Shown piece by piece: positions 16,543-24,724 of a stretch of 35,209 nt of DNA. The notes under the pieces were generated by a model, which saw only the letters and a program-made list of their open reading frames with translations, did not search any database and had not been told where the DNA came from. How positions within the stretch are numbered: position 1 is the first letter of the stretch; every line of letters starts with the position of its first letter. The DNA comes from JAEZVV01 sp036652035 (lineage in GTDB: Bacteria > Pseudomonadota > Gammaproteobacteria > Burkholderiales > Burkholderiaceae_F): contig JAVVWR010000028.1 of assembly GCA_036652035.1 (NCBI GenBank), forward strand, positions 1 through 35,209. Reading direction: 5' to 3'. The position numbers and the translations under genes were made by a program.

Positions 16543-18543
16543 TCAGCGGCGACCGGCGATCTCTGCCTCGAAGGCGGCCGGGCCCGGCTGGCGGCCGAGG
16601 AAGGATTCGACCATCTCCGCCGGCGACGTTTCACCGCCGCGCTCGAGGATCAGGCTGCGGTATTTGCGACCAACCTCGCCATCGAGCAAGCGCCCCTGGT
16701 AGGCGGCGAGCATGTCGAGCGCCATCACCTCGCTCCACATATAGCCGTAGTAGCCAGCCGCGTAGCCACCCATGACGTGGCCAAAGCTCGCCGGAAACAT
16801 CGTGCCTTCGACGTAGCCGAGCGGCGTGGTCTTCTGCAGGTCGGCCCAGGTGGCCAGGGCTCCCTTCAGATTGCCAGCGGTATGCAGGCGCATGTCGTAC
16901 TCGGCGTAGAGCCATTGCGCGCCGTAGCGCAGGCCACGGCCGTATTTGCGGGCTGCGTCGAGCCGCTCGATCAGCTCAGGGGTCAGGCGCGGCGCGGCAG
17001 GCGCGAGCTCGGCAAAGAGTGCGAGCGGCTCAGGACGGCGCGCCCATTCCTCGAACATCTGGCTGGGCGCTTCGACGAAATCACGCTTGACCGAGGTGCC
17101 GGCCTGATCGGCATAGCGAGTCTGCGACAACACGCCATGCAACACGTGGCCGAACTCGTGCATCAGAGTTTCGAGCTCCTCGTGGTTGAGCCCTTGGCGG
17201 TTGAAGTTGGTCACCAGCGCCGAGGTCGGGCGCTGAGCGCTGAGCCTGGAGGCGGGCGCCACGCCGAACGCGGCCGCGTGGTTGTATTTGCCGTCACGCG
17301 GGAAGAGGTCAAGGTAGACCCCGCCGAGAAAATCGCCGCGCTGGCCATCCTTCAGATCGAACACGTCGTAGTAGCGGACATCGTCATGCCAGGTCGCGAC
17401 CTTGGCCGGAACGAATTCGATCCCGTAGAGCTGCTGCGCCACGCGCAGGGCGTAGGCCACGCTGGCTTCGGTGGGGAAATAGGCACGCAGGCCTTCCTGG
17501 TCGATCTGGTAGCGCTCGCGCTGGATCCGTTCCTGGTGAAAAGCCACATCCCAGCGCTCGAGTTTGACCTGCTCCACCGGCTTGCCAAGCATCTTGGCCT
17601 TGTCGGAGCGCAGCTCGGCAATTTCGCGTTTTTCTCCGGCGTCGACCGCGCCGCGCACCCGCGCCAGGAATTCCTGCACATTGGCCGGCGTTCCCGCCAT
17701 GCGGCGCTTGAGCGTGAAGCTGGCAAAGTCGGGCACGCCATAGATCGCCGCCATCTCGCGGCGCAAAGCCACGGCGCGATCGAGCCGCTCGATGTTCTCG
17801 GCGCCGCCCTGGTTCTGCGCCGCCAGCCATAAGCGGTGGCGCGCGTCCTCGCTCACCGCGTTCTGCATGAAGGGGATGTAGCTCGGATAGTCGAGCCCGA
17901 CCCGCACATGGCCCTGGGCATCCCGCTGGCGATCCTTGAGCCAGGACGCAGGCAGACCCTTGAGATCCGCGGCGCTCATCGCCACGGTGGTGCCGTCTTC
18001 GTTGACCCGTTTCTGAAACGCCAGACCGATCTTGTCGAGTTCTTCGCGAATCGCCTTCACTCGCTCGCGCTGCGCAGCAGGCAAGGTCGCGCCGCTGTCT
18101 TCGAACGCTTCGAGCAGGTCGCGGCGGTAGCTCGCGTCAATCGCGTCGGTGGGCTTGAGGGCCTGGACACGAGCCAGCAATGTCTGACTCTGAAAGATTT
18201 CGATCTCGAGCGGCGAGAAGGCCTCGACGCAGGCCTGTGCCGCATCGCGCGTTGCCTTGTCGGTGGCCACGTTGGCAAGCAGATAGACCGGGTAGAGAAA
18301 ATCAGCGGTAGCGATCGACAGCGAATTCCATTCGCGCAGCACATCGGGGGCCGAGCTCGCCTCCATGGCGGCGACGCGGGCGCGCATCGCCGCCAACTCG
18401 CGCGGGCAGCGCGAATCGATGGTGACGGCGTCGAGCACCGGCACCAACTGGCGGGCGGGCGAATTGGCTTGCGGTACGGCGGCGCCCAGGCCTGGCAACC
18501 AGAGCGCGCAGGCCATCAGGGCAGCGGTCGATCGAAGCTTCAT
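16543..18543 (-). CDS. M3 family oligopeptidase, exported
   Basis: Zinc metallopeptidase of the thimet oligopeptidase/Dcp (M3) family, 666 residues, cleaving short peptides. The zinc site H-E-x-x-H is at residues 462-466 (LMHEFGHVLHG), with the third ligand likely Glu491 in FVEAPSQMFEEW, all as in the family. Unlike the cytoplasmic PrlC/OpdA, it begins with a signal peptide (MKLRSTAALMACALWLPGLGA), so it probably acts in the periplasm. The start at 18543 is preceded by AGGTGAG at good spacing; the open frame continues upstream to 18654 but without family features. It lies 123 bp downstream of the cobalamin adenosyltransferase gene on the same strand, possibly with its own promoter, and ends in an intrinsic terminator. 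Confidence 0.93.
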   Translation of the reverse strand: MKLRSTAALMACALWLPGLGAAVPQANSPARQLVPVLDAVTIDSRCPRELAAMRARVAAMEASSAPDVLREWNSLSIATADFLYPVYLLANVATDKATRDAAQACVEAFSPLEIEIFQSQTLLARVQALKPTDAIDASYRRDLLEAFEDSGATLPAAQRERVKAIREELDKIGLAFQKRVNEDGTTVAMSAADLKGLPASWLKDRQRDAQGHVRVGLDYPSYIPFMQNAVSEDARHRLWLAAQNQGGAENIERLDRAVALRREMAAIYGVPDFASFTLKRRMAGTPANVQEFLARVRGAVDAGEKREIAELRSDKAKMLGKPVEQVKLERWDVAFHQERIQRERYQIDQEGLRAYFPTEASVAYALRVAQQLYGIEFVPAKVATWHDDVRYYDVFDLKDGQRGDFLGGVYLDLFPRDGKYNHAAAFGVAPASRLSAQRPTSALVTNFNRQGLNHEELETLMHEFGHVLHGVLSQTRYADQAGTSVKRDFVEAPSQMFEEWARRPEPLALFAELAPAAPRLTPELIERLDAARKYGRGLRYGAQWLYAEYDMRLHTAGNLKGALATWADLQKTTPLGYVEGTMFPASFGHVMGGYAAGYYGYMWSEVMALDMLAAYQGRLLDGEVGRKYRSLILERGGETSPAEMVESFLGRQPGPAAFEAEIAGRR

Positions 18544-18666
18544 TGGAAACTCACCTGAAAGAGAGGGGAAATGGAGCGCAACACTACGATCCGACGGCCG
18601 AAAGATCGAGGCCCGATGCAAGGAAGACACACCCGGCAAGGATCCAACGCCCAACGCTCGCTCCGT

Positions 18667-19218
18667 TTACTGGTTCTTGCGTGGCTGCCACAACACGTCG
18701 TCCTGTCCGACCGCGCGGTTGAGAACGCGAGCAAGAACGAACAGGAGATCGGAGAGCCGATTGACGTAGTGCCGCGGCGTGGGTTGGATATCTTCGGCCT
18801 GGCCCAGGACAACGATGGCGCGTTCCGCCCGGCGCGCCACGGTGCGGCAGACATGCGCCTGCGCTGCGGCACGGGCGCCGCCCGGCAAGATGAATTCCTC
18901 GAGCCGCGGTAACTGGGCGTTGTAATGGGCGAGTCGCTCATCAAGACGAGCGAGCTGGGCGTCCTTGAGCAGGATGAAGCCGGGAATGCAGAGCTCGCCG
19001 CCCAGATCAAACAAATCATGCTGGATCGCCACCAGATCGGCGCGCACGTCGAAGGGCAGCAGTTCGGTCAGCAAGAGGCCGATGTGCGAGTTGAGTTCGT
19101 CGACCTCACCCATCGCCGCGACCCGCACATGGCCTTTGCCAACGCGGCTGCCATCGCCCAGACCGGTGGTTCCGTCGTCGCCGGTGCGGGTGACGATCTG
19201 AGTAAGGCGTTTGCCCAT
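18667..19218 (-). CDS. Cob(I)yrinic acid a,c-diamide adenosyltransferase, PduO type
   Basis: ATP:corrinoid adenosyltransferase of the PduO/MMAB family, 183 residues, moving the adenosyl group of ATP onto cob(I)alamin to make coenzyme B12. The nucleotide-binding N-terminus TRTGDDGTTGLGDGSR (residues about 10-25) and the conserved CRTVARRAER and YVNRLSDLLFVLAR helices near the C-terminus are present. The presence of this gene implies that the organism uses adenosylcobalamin, for example in methylmalonyl-CoA mutase; no such enzyme is in the window. It is divergent from the D-lactate dehydrogenase gene across 163 bp, an arrangement seen widely in Burkholderiales. Confidence 0.94.
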   Translation of the reverse strand: MGKRLTQIVTRTGDDGTTGLGDGSRVGKGHVRVAAMGEVDELNSHIGLLLTELLPFDVRADLVAIQHDLFDLGGELCIPGFILLKDAQLARLDERLAHYNAQLPRLEEFILPGGARAAAQAHVCRTVARRAERAIVVLGQAEDIQPTPRHYVNRLSDLLFVLARVLNRAVGQDDVLWQPRKNQ

Positions 19219-19381
19219 GGTGGTCCGTCAGAAAGGTGAGCTGATGTGGCCGCGAATTATAGGAGGCGGCACGGCACGCCAAACGTTGATCGCTGGATTC
19301 ACCTGGCTCCCACAAGGGCATGCGACATGCCTGTCTGCGCATCGCATAATCCAAGCCAAGACTCCGCTTCGAGCTGCCTCC

Positions 19382-20779
19382 ATGAACGCACCAACCTCTG
19401 CCACGCCGCTTCCCGCTTCGCTGACTCAAGCGCTGCACGCGCGGTTTGGCGCCCGGTTTTCGACTGCCGCAGCGGTGCGTGAACACCACGGCCGCGACGA
19501 ATCGCCCTACGCGCCCCTGCCTCCCGACGCGGTGGTGTTTGTCGAGTCGAGCGAGGAAGTCGCCGCGGTCGTCCGCTTGTGTGCGGCGCACCGCGTGCCG
19601 GTGATTCCGTATGGCGCCGGCTCCTCGCTGGAAGGGCATTTGCTCGCGGTGCGCGGCGGCGTGAGCATCGATCTCTCGCCCATGAACCGCCTGCTCGCGC
19701 TCAACGCCGAAGACCTCACCGTCACGGTCCAGGCCGGCGTCACCCGCCGTCAGCTCAATGAAGAAATCAAGCACAGCGGACTCTTTTTCCCGATCGACCC
19801 GGGCGCCGACGCCACCCTGGGCGGAATGGCCGCGACGCGCGCCTCGGGAACCAACACTGTGCGCTACGGCACGATGCGAGAGAACGTGCTCGCACTCACG
19901 ATCGTCACAGCCGAAGGCAAGATCATTCGCACGGCCGGTCGCGCCCGAAAGTCGAGCGCCGGGTACGACCTGACGCGGATTTTTGTCGGCAGCGAAGGCA
20001 CCCTGGGCGTGATCACCGAAGTGACGGTCAGACTCTACCCGCAGCCCGAAGCGATCAGCGCCGCGGCGTGCTCCTTCCCGAGTGTGAAGGCGGCGGTCGA
20101 CACCACCATCGCGACGATCCAAATGGGCATTCCGATGGCACGCTGCGAACTGCTGGATGCACTCACGGTGAAGGCCGTCAATGCCCGCGACCGGCTCGGT
20201 CTGCCTGAGCTGCCCATGCTGCTGTTCGAGTTCCACGGCAGCGCGGCATCCGTCAAAGAGCAGGCCGAGTTGGTCGAGGCGATCGCCGCCGAGCACGGTG
20301 CCGAGGGTTTTGCGTGGGCCTCCACGCCGGAGGAGCGCACGCGGCTGTGGACCGCCCGGCACAACGCCTATTTCGCCTGCCTGCAGTTAAAGCCCGGTTG
20401 CCGCAGTTTCACCACCGACGTGTGCGTGCCGATTTCGCGCCTGGCCGAGTGCATTGCGGAGACAATCGCCGACACCGCGGCGAGCTTCCTGCCGGCGCCC
20501 ATCCTGGGCCATGTGGGAGACGGCAACTTCCATTGCGCAATTTTGGCCAACGCCGACGATCCGGCCGAAGTCACCGAAGCCGAACGGCTCAATCATCGCA
20601 TCGTCGCACGCGCCCTGCGCATGGACGGCACCTGCAGCGGCGAACACGGCGTGGGATTGCACAAGATGGATTTTCTGGTCGAGGAGCACGGCGCCGATGC
20701 GATCGAGCTCATGGCTCGCATCAAACGCGCGCTCGACCCCAACGACATTCTCAACCCGGGCAAGGTGCTGCGCCGCTAG
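19382..20779 (+). CDS. FAD-linked D-lactate dehydrogenase (quinone/cytochrome type)
   Basis: Flavoprotein of the vanillyl-alcohol oxidase superfamily, 465 residues from ATG 19382, close in size to mammalian LDHD and bacterial Dld2-type enzymes. It should oxidise D-lactate or a related D-2-hydroxyacid and pass electrons to quinone or cytochrome. The PCMH FAD domain covers about residues 45-225, with PYGAGSSLEGH, PGADATLGGMAATRASGTN and GSEGTLGVITE. The C-terminal substrate domain has HVGDGNFHCAI near residue 376 and GEHGVGLHK near 420. An open frame back to 19211 would overlap the divergent adenosyltransferase gene and lacks similarity. It is a close paralogue in fold to GlcD at 24725, but has no GlcE/GlcF partners, supporting a stand-alone dehydrogenase. 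Substrate is inferred from family only. Confidence 0.9.
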   Translation: MNAPTSATPLPASLTQALHARFGARFSTAAAVREHHGRDESPYAPLPPDAVVFVESSEEVAAVVRLCAAHRVPVIPYGAGSSLEGHLLAVRGGVSIDLSPMNRLLALNAEDLTVTVQAGVTRRQLNEEIKHSGLFFPIDPGADATLGGMAATRASGTNTVRYGTMRENVLALTIVTAEGKIIRTAGRARKSSAGYDLTRIFVGSEGTLGVITEVTVRLYPQPEAISAAACSFPSVKAAVDTTIATIQMGIPMARCELLDALTVKAVNARDRLGLPELPMLLFEFHGSAASVKEQAELVEAIAAEHGAEGFAWASTPEERTRLWTARHNAYFACLQLKPGCRSFTTDVCVPISRLAECIAETIADTAASFLPAPILGHVGDGNFHCAILANADDPAEVTEAERLNHRIVARALRMDGTCSGEHGVGLHKMDFLVEEHGADAIELMARIKRALDPNDILNPGKVLRR

Positions 20780-20846
20780 CGGGCGCCATCACCGCGCCTC
20801 GCGCGCGGCAGCCGGGTCGAGGTCAATTCACGTCGATCAAGCGCGA

Positions 20847-21107
20847 TCAGCGACGGCGCTGCGCGCCGCTCGGGCCGGGACCACGACCTTCGATGTGACG
20901 GAAGGTGATGCGACCCTTGCTCAGATCGTAGGGCGAGAGCTCGAGCGACACCTTGTCACCCGCCAGAATGCGAATGTGGTGCTTGCGCATCTTGCCGTTG
21001 GTGTAAGCCACAAGTTCATGGCCATTTTCCAGCGTGACACGGAAGCGCGAATCGGGCAGCACTTCAGACACCACTCCACTCATTTCGATGAGGTCTTCTT
21101 TGGCCAC
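20847..21107 (-). CDS. infA: Translation initiation factor IF-1
   Basis: S1-fold (OB) protein of 86 residues binding the ribosomal A site during initiation. The core MAKEDLIEMSGVVSEVLPDS, then RFRVTLENGHELVAYTNGKM, DKVSLELSPYDLSKGRI match IF-1 throughout. It carries a C-terminal extension ending GAQRRR beyond the usual 72 residues, as seen in the longer second IF-1 copy of many betaproteobacteria; the canonical infA usually sits in the ribosomal protein cluster, not here. The start is a GTG at 21107, with GGAGA eight bases upstream. It is convergent with the D-lactate dehydrogenase gene and close to a cold-shock gene, but an assembly gap lies between infA and csp. Confidence 0.95.
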   Translation of the reverse strand: MAKEDLIEMSGVVSEVLPDSRFRVTLENGHELVAYTNGKMRKHHIRILAGDKVSLELSPYDLSKGRITFRHIEGRGPGPSGAQRRR

Positions 21108-21152
21108 GGATGAATCTCCAATAGGTAATTCTTAAACGAGAGCCCGGCGTCA

Positions 21153-21252
21153 NNNNNNNNNNNNNNNNNNNNNNNNNNNNNNNNNNNNNNNNNNNNNNNN
21201 NNNNNNNNNNNNNNNNNNNNNNNNNNNNNNNNNNNNNNNNNNNNNNNNNNNN
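21153..21252. other. Assembly gap (100 N)
   Basis: Exactly 100 unknown bases, the conventional placeholder for a scaffold join of unknown length. Any gene or promoter between infA and csp cannot be seen, and the real distance between them is unknown. Confidence 0.99.
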
Positions 21253-21489
21253 CGCCGAACATCGTAGTGTAACGCACGCTCATCGCCGATTGGCAGATAT
21301 TTCTCACCCGAAAGACAAATGAGGTGTACTATCTGCTTCGTAGATATGCACAAGACCGTCGTTTTTGAGGTCTCTTCTGAAACCTGTCGTTATCCATGAC
21401 AGGCCCGGTTGAATTTCCCCCCAGGTGATTTTCTTGTGTAACTGCACTGCGTCGGCATGTGGCCGCGCATCACTTGTAAGGAAAATCAT
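21253..21489 (+). promoter_or_regulatory. Upstream region/5' leader of the cold-shock gene
   Basis: At least 237 bases without a convincing gene separate the gap from csp. This stretch is richer in A and T than the coding parts. It holds an inverted repeat CCTGTC/GACAGG (21383-21388 and 21398-21403) and ends with the ribosome site AAGG at 21478-21481, eight bases before the ATG. Cold-shock genes often have long structured leaders that refold with temperature; such a role here is inference. I found no clear -10/-35 pair. Confidence 0.4.
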
Positions 21490-21699
21490 ATGACTACCCA
21501 AACCGGCACCGTGAAGTGGTTTAACGAAGGCAAGGGCTTCGGCTTCATCGCTCAAGACAACGGCGGCAAGGATCTGTTCGCTCACTTCAGCGAAATCCAG
21601 GGCTCGGGCTTCAAGACCCTGGCCGAAGGCCAGCGCGTCGAATTCGAAGTCAAGCAGGGCGACAAGGGCCCGCAGGCGACGAATATCCGCGCGGTTTAA
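21490..21699 (+). CDS. Cold-shock protein, CspA family
   Basis: Single cold-shock domain of 69 residues binding single-stranded RNA and DNA, acting as an RNA chaperone. The RNP1 motif KGFGFI and RNP2-like LFAHF are both present after the typical TGTVKWFNEGK start, and it ends GPQATNIRAV. The start at 21490 (MTTQTG) is favoured by the family and by AAGG eight bases upstream, over an in-frame ATG at 21457. A strong terminator follows, so it is a single-gene transcript. Which Csp paralogue it is, and whether cold induces it, cannot be told. Confidence 0.95.
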   Translation: MTTQTGTVKWFNEGKGFGFIAQDNGGKDLFAHFSEIQGSGFKTLAEGQRVEFEVKQGDKGPQATNIRAV

Positions 21700-21724
21700 T
21701 ACCCCGCCCGGCTAGACCAGCCAG

Positions 21725-21751
21725 ACCGCAGCTTTCGCTGCGGTTTTTTTT
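21725..21751 (+). terminator. Intrinsic terminator of csp
   Basis: ACCGCAGC (21725-21732), loop TTTC, GCTGCGGT (21737-21744), then eight T (21744-21751). It starts 25 bases after the csp stop and is a textbook rho-independent terminator. Confidence 0.93.
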
Positions 21752-21933
21752 CGTCTGCGCCGCGCGCAAACCCGTGACGCCAGAATACGAACGATGCCTA
21801 CCACCGCCCGGGCACAAACAAACATGAGCCTGATCAAATGAACTCAAACTTAGGCCGATTACTCTGCTTAAGTTGCCCGCCAGGGCTGGCGGCACGTTGA
21901 ACCCTCGTCCGCCTCCCGCACTGAGAACTGGAA

Positions 21934-22470
21934 ATGAAATCGGTATTGGTCTTGTACATGAGCCGCCACGGCCACACCGCTCGCGTCGCGCGTCGCCTGT
22001 GCGAGAGCATCGTCGAGGCGGGTGGCCGGGCCGAAATGATGGACATCGTTGAAGCCGGTCGTGAAGGGGTCGACTGGGAGCGCCATGACGTCGTCGCACT
22101 GGGAGCGCCGGTTTTTTACGGCACCTACGACAAGTCGGTATTCGACTTCATCGTCGCCCACCAGAGCCGACTCGAGGCCAAGCCCAACAGCTTTTTTAAC
22201 GTATCGGTGGTGGCGCGCACGCCCGCGAAGGCGACGATCGAGGGCAACCGCTACATGCAGAAGTTCCTCGAACTCTCGCCCTGGACGCCACGCGATCTGA
22301 AAGTGATTGCCGGCAAGGTCGACTACCCTGCGTGGCGCTGGTTCGACCGAGTCATGATCCAATGGATCATGAAGATGACTCACGGCCCGACCGACCCGAG
22401 CACCGTGATCGATTACACCCGCTGGGACGAGGTCAAGGCGTACGGCCGTCATCTTCTGTCGCTAAGCTGA
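21934..22470 (+). CDS. hemG: Protoporphyrinogen IX dehydrogenase (quinone-dependent), flavodoxin type
   Basis: Flavodoxin-fold enzyme of 178 residues that oxidises protoporphyrinogen IX to protoporphyrin IX in haem synthesis, giving electrons to membrane quinone. The N-terminus VLVLYMSRHGHTARVARRL (residues 4-22) is the FMN phosphate loop. The HemG-specific insert, which separates it from ordinary flavodoxins, is present: YPAWRWFDRVMIQWIMKMT at about residues 131-149, then GPTDPSTVIDYTRWDEV. The insert closely follows the E. coli pattern, so the assignment is firmer than plain flavodoxin. HemG is mainly gammaproteobacterial; most betaproteobacteria use HemJ or HemY, so its presence is mildly unusual. 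It stands alone between csp and fadD. Confidence 0.87.
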   Translation: MKSVLVLYMSRHGHTARVARRLCESIVEAGGRAEMMDIVEAGREGVDWERHDVVALGAPVFYGTYDKSVFDFIVAHQSRLEAKPNSFFNVSVVARTPAKATIEGNRYMQKFLELSPWTPRDLKVIAGKVDYPAWRWFDRVMIQWIMKMTHGPTDPSTVIDYTRWDEVKAYGRHLLSLS

Positions 22471-22525
22471 AACGCAGTCGGCGCGCAGCGCCCGACAATA
22501 AGCATCACCCAGAATTTTTAGTTCG

Positions 22526-22544
22526 GCTCGCCGCACCGGCGGGC
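22526..22544 (+). terminator. GC hairpin between hemG and fadD, weak terminator candidate
   Basis: GCTCGCCG (22526-22533) pairs with CGGCGGGC (22537-22544), eight pairs with one G-T, around a CAC loop. TTTT follows only after six other bases, so termination would be weak. It lies 55 bases after the hemG stop and about 50 before the fadD start. Confidence 0.35.
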
Positions 22545-22596
22545 TGCCTGTTTTCTGAGTGCAGTCAAGCTGCGCTCACCTCCACAGGAAGCGACC

Positions 22597-24285
22597 ATGA
22601 GCGCCATGCCTTGGCTTCAAAATTATCCGGCCGGGATGCCGGCGACGATCGATCCGGATCAGTTCCGCTCGATCGCCGACCTGTTTGATCAAACCGTGCG
22701 CCAGTTTGCCGACAAGCCTTCCTTCAGTAGCTTGGGCCGCTCGATCAGCTATGCCGAACTCGATCAGCTGTCGCGCGATTTCGCCGCGTATCTGCAAACC
22801 CTCCCCGGCATGGTCAAGGGCGAGCGCGTCGCGATCATGTCGCCCAACTTGCTGCAGTATCCGGTAGCGCTCTTTGGCATCCTGCGGGCCGGCATGACGG
22901 TGGTCAACGTCAACCCGCTCTACACCCCGCGCGAGCTCGAGCATCAGCTGCGTGACTCCGGCGCCAAAGCGATTGTCATCGTCGAGAACTTTGCCCGCAC
23001 CCTCGAGCAGGTGATCCGCGCCACCCCGATCCAGCACGTCGTCACCACGCAAGTGGGTGACATGCTCGCCGCGCCTAAGCGATGGCTGGTCAACACCGTG
23101 CTCAAGCGCATCAAGAAAATGGTGCCGGCGTGGAGCATCGCAGGCGCCACCTCGTTTCGCGCCGCGCTATCGCGCGGGGCCGCTGCGCCGTTCAAGCCGG
23201 TCGAGATCGATCGCCACGACATTGCCTTCCTCCAGTACACCGGCGGCACCACCGGCGTCTCGAAAGGGGCGATGCTCACCCACCGCAACATCCTCGCCAA
23301 CCTTGAACAATCGGGCGTGTGGATCTCGGCGCGCTTCAAGCAAGCGACCGAAGTCGTGATCGCGCCGCTGCCGCTCTATCACGTGTTCTGTCTGACCGCG
23401 ACACTGTCCTTCATGAAGTGGGGCAGCCTCACCGTCCTGATCGCCAACCCGCGCGACATGCCGGGCTTCATCAAGGAATTGCAGCGCTGGAAGTTTTCCG
23501 TGATGACCGGCGTGAACACCTTGTTCAACGGCCTGCTCAATACCCCGGGTTTCGACAAGCTCGATTTCTCCTCGCTTAAGGTGGTCGTCGGCGGCGGCAG
23601 TTCGGTGCAGAAATCGGTGGCCGACCGCTGGCAAGCCACCACCGGCCACCCGATCATGGAAGCCTACGGCCTGACCGAGGCTTCGCCCGGCGTCTGCTCC
23701 AACCCGCTCGATACACCATGGAATGGTACGGTCGGTCTGCCCGTACCCTCCACCAACGTCTCGATCCGCGATGACAACTTCAAGGAGCTCACCGCCTGGA
23801 ATGCCGCGAGCGACATCGAGCACAACACCGGCGAGATCTGCGTGCGCGGCCCGCAGGTGATGGTGGGCTACTGGAATCAACCGGAAGAGACCGCCAAGGT
23901 GATGCAGGACGGATGGTTGAAGACCGGCGACGTCGGCCACATGGACGCACGCGGCTACGTCACCATCACCGACCGCAAGAAGGACATGATCCTGGTCTCG
24001 GGCTTCAACGTGTATCCGACCGAAATCGAGGGCGTCGTTTCTGAACTTCCAGGCGTGCTCGAATGCGGCGCCGTGGGCGTTGCCGACCCCCGTTCCGGCG
24101 AAGCAGTGCGAGTGGTGATCGTCAAGAAGGATCCCGATCTCACCAAGGAACAGGTGATGGCCCACTGCAAGGCCCAGCTCACGGGCTACAAGATGCCGCG
24201 CCAGGTCGAGTTTGCCGAGGTACTCCCCAAAAGCCCGATCGGCAAGATTCTGCGGCGCGAACTGCGCGATCTGCCCAAGTCCTGA
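22597..24285 (+). CDS. fadD: Long-chain fatty acid-CoA ligase (FadD)
   Basis: AMP-forming acyl-CoA synthetase of 562 residues, matching E. coli FadD (561). It activates exogenous or recycled fatty acids to acyl-CoA at the inner membrane. The P-loop motif YTGGTTGVSKG is at residues 214-224. The A5 region MEAYGLTEASP and the FACS signature (DGWLKTGDVGHMDARGYVTI, then DRKKDMILVSGFNVYPTEIE) follow, and the C-terminal lysine block is SPIGKILRREL. AGGA lies a few bases before the ATG at 22597. The gene is monocistronic as far as can be seen, and converges on the S4 protein gene at a shared hairpin. Chain-length preference cannot be read from sequence. Confidence 0.94.
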   Translation: MSAMPWLQNYPAGMPATIDPDQFRSIADLFDQTVRQFADKPSFSSLGRSISYAELDQLSRDFAAYLQTLPGMVKGERVAIMSPNLLQYPVALFGILRAGMTVVNVNPLYTPRELEHQLRDSGAKAIVIVENFARTLEQVIRATPIQHVVTTQVGDMLAAPKRWLVNTVLKRIKKMVPAWSIAGATSFRAALSRGAAAPFKPVEIDRHDIAFLQYTGGTTGVSKGAMLTHRNILANLEQSGVWISARFKQATEVVIAPLPLYHVFCLTATLSFMKWGSLTVLIANPRDMPGFIKELQRWKFSVMTGVNTLFNGLLNTPGFDKLDFSSLKVVVGGGSSVQKSVADRWQATTGHPIMEAYGLTEASPGVCSNPLDTPWNGTVGLPVPSTNVSIRDDNFKELTAWNAASDIEHNTGEICVRGPQVMVGYWNQPEETAKVMQDGWLKTGDVGHMDARGYVTITDRKKDMILVSGFNVYPTEIEGVVSELPGVLECGAVGVADPRSGEAVRVVIVKKDPDLTKEQVMAHCKAQLTGYKMPRQVEFAEVLPKSPIGKILRRELRDLPKS

Positions 24286-24308
24286 TCGCGCCTCTTCGCA
24301 CCACTTTC

Positions 24309-24337
24309 ACAACGCCGGGTTTATTGCCCGGCGTTGT
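24309..24337. terminator. Shared hairpin between fadD and the S4-domain gene
   Basis: ACAACGCCGGG (24309-24319) and CCCGGCGTTGT (24327-24337) form a perfect 11-bp stem with a 7-base loop. The TAA stop of the minus-strand S4 gene (24321-24323) lies in the loop. On the plus strand CGTTTT follows, a weak T-run; on the minus strand there is no real T-run. It probably ends fadD transcription and may act in both directions. Confidence 0.65.
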
Positions 24338-24572
24338 CGTTTTCGGATGCCGCAGCCGCGCCGTGCACCCGGATCCGCGCCCCGGTCAGCGCCACCACCT
24401 GCCCCGGGCGGATCTTGGCGGTCTTGCGCAACTCGTCGCGACCGTCGACCTGGACATGGCCGTCGGCCACCATCGCCTTGGCCTGGCCACCGCTGTCAGC
24501 CAGACCCGCGGCCTTGAGCAAGCGATCGAGCGTGATGAACTCGCCGCGGATTTCGAAATCGATGATGTTCAT
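24321..24572 (-). CDS. S4-domain RNA-binding protein, YbcJ-like
   Basis: Small protein of 83 residues consisting almost wholly of an S4 RNA-binding fold: FITLDRLLKAAGLADSGGQA, then KAMVADGHVQVDGRDELRK. YbcJ-type proteins are thought to bind structured RNA, possibly ribosomal, but their role is not settled. The start at 24572 (MNIIDFEIRGEF) fits the family and has AAGG upstream; the open frame runs further back to 24671 without similarity. It is divergent from the glc operon across about 150 bp. The last codons run into the stem of a hairpin shared with fadD, which constrains its C-terminal sequence. Confidence 0.88.
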   Translation of the reverse strand: MNIIDFEIRGEFITLDRLLKAAGLADSGGQAKAMVADGHVQVDGRDELRKTAKIRPGQVVALTGARIRVHGAAAASENDNAGQ

Positions 24573-24694
24573 GCTGCCCTTGATGCAGGTAACTCGCTGA
24601 GTGAATCGTGACGCCAACCGATTGAAACAACGGAGGCCGAAAGGAAGGCGGGCAGCATACCGGCGAACCACGGCAGAACCCGGCCCGACGAAAG

Positions 24695-24706
24695 CGGGTT
24701 TACCCG
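24695..24706. promoter_or_regulatory. Short inverted repeat before glcD
   Basis: CGGGT-TT-ACCCG is a 5-bp inverted repeat 19 bases before the glcD ATG. It could be an operator half of some regulator of the glycolate operon; no glcC-type regulator is encoded in the window. A repeat this short occurs by chance often in GC-rich DNA. Confidence 0.2.
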
Positions 24707-24724
24707 GTTAAGCTTGAGTCCACC

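Noticed and set aside
18571..18912. Plus-strand 113-codon frame between the peptidase and adenosyltransferase genes
   Set aside because: Most of it is antisense to the adenosyltransferase, and the rest is the 123-bp intergenic gap; no family similarity.
21304..21585. Minus-strand frame of 93 codons overlapping the csp leader
   Set aside because: It runs antisense through the csp start and has no ribosome site or recognised domain.
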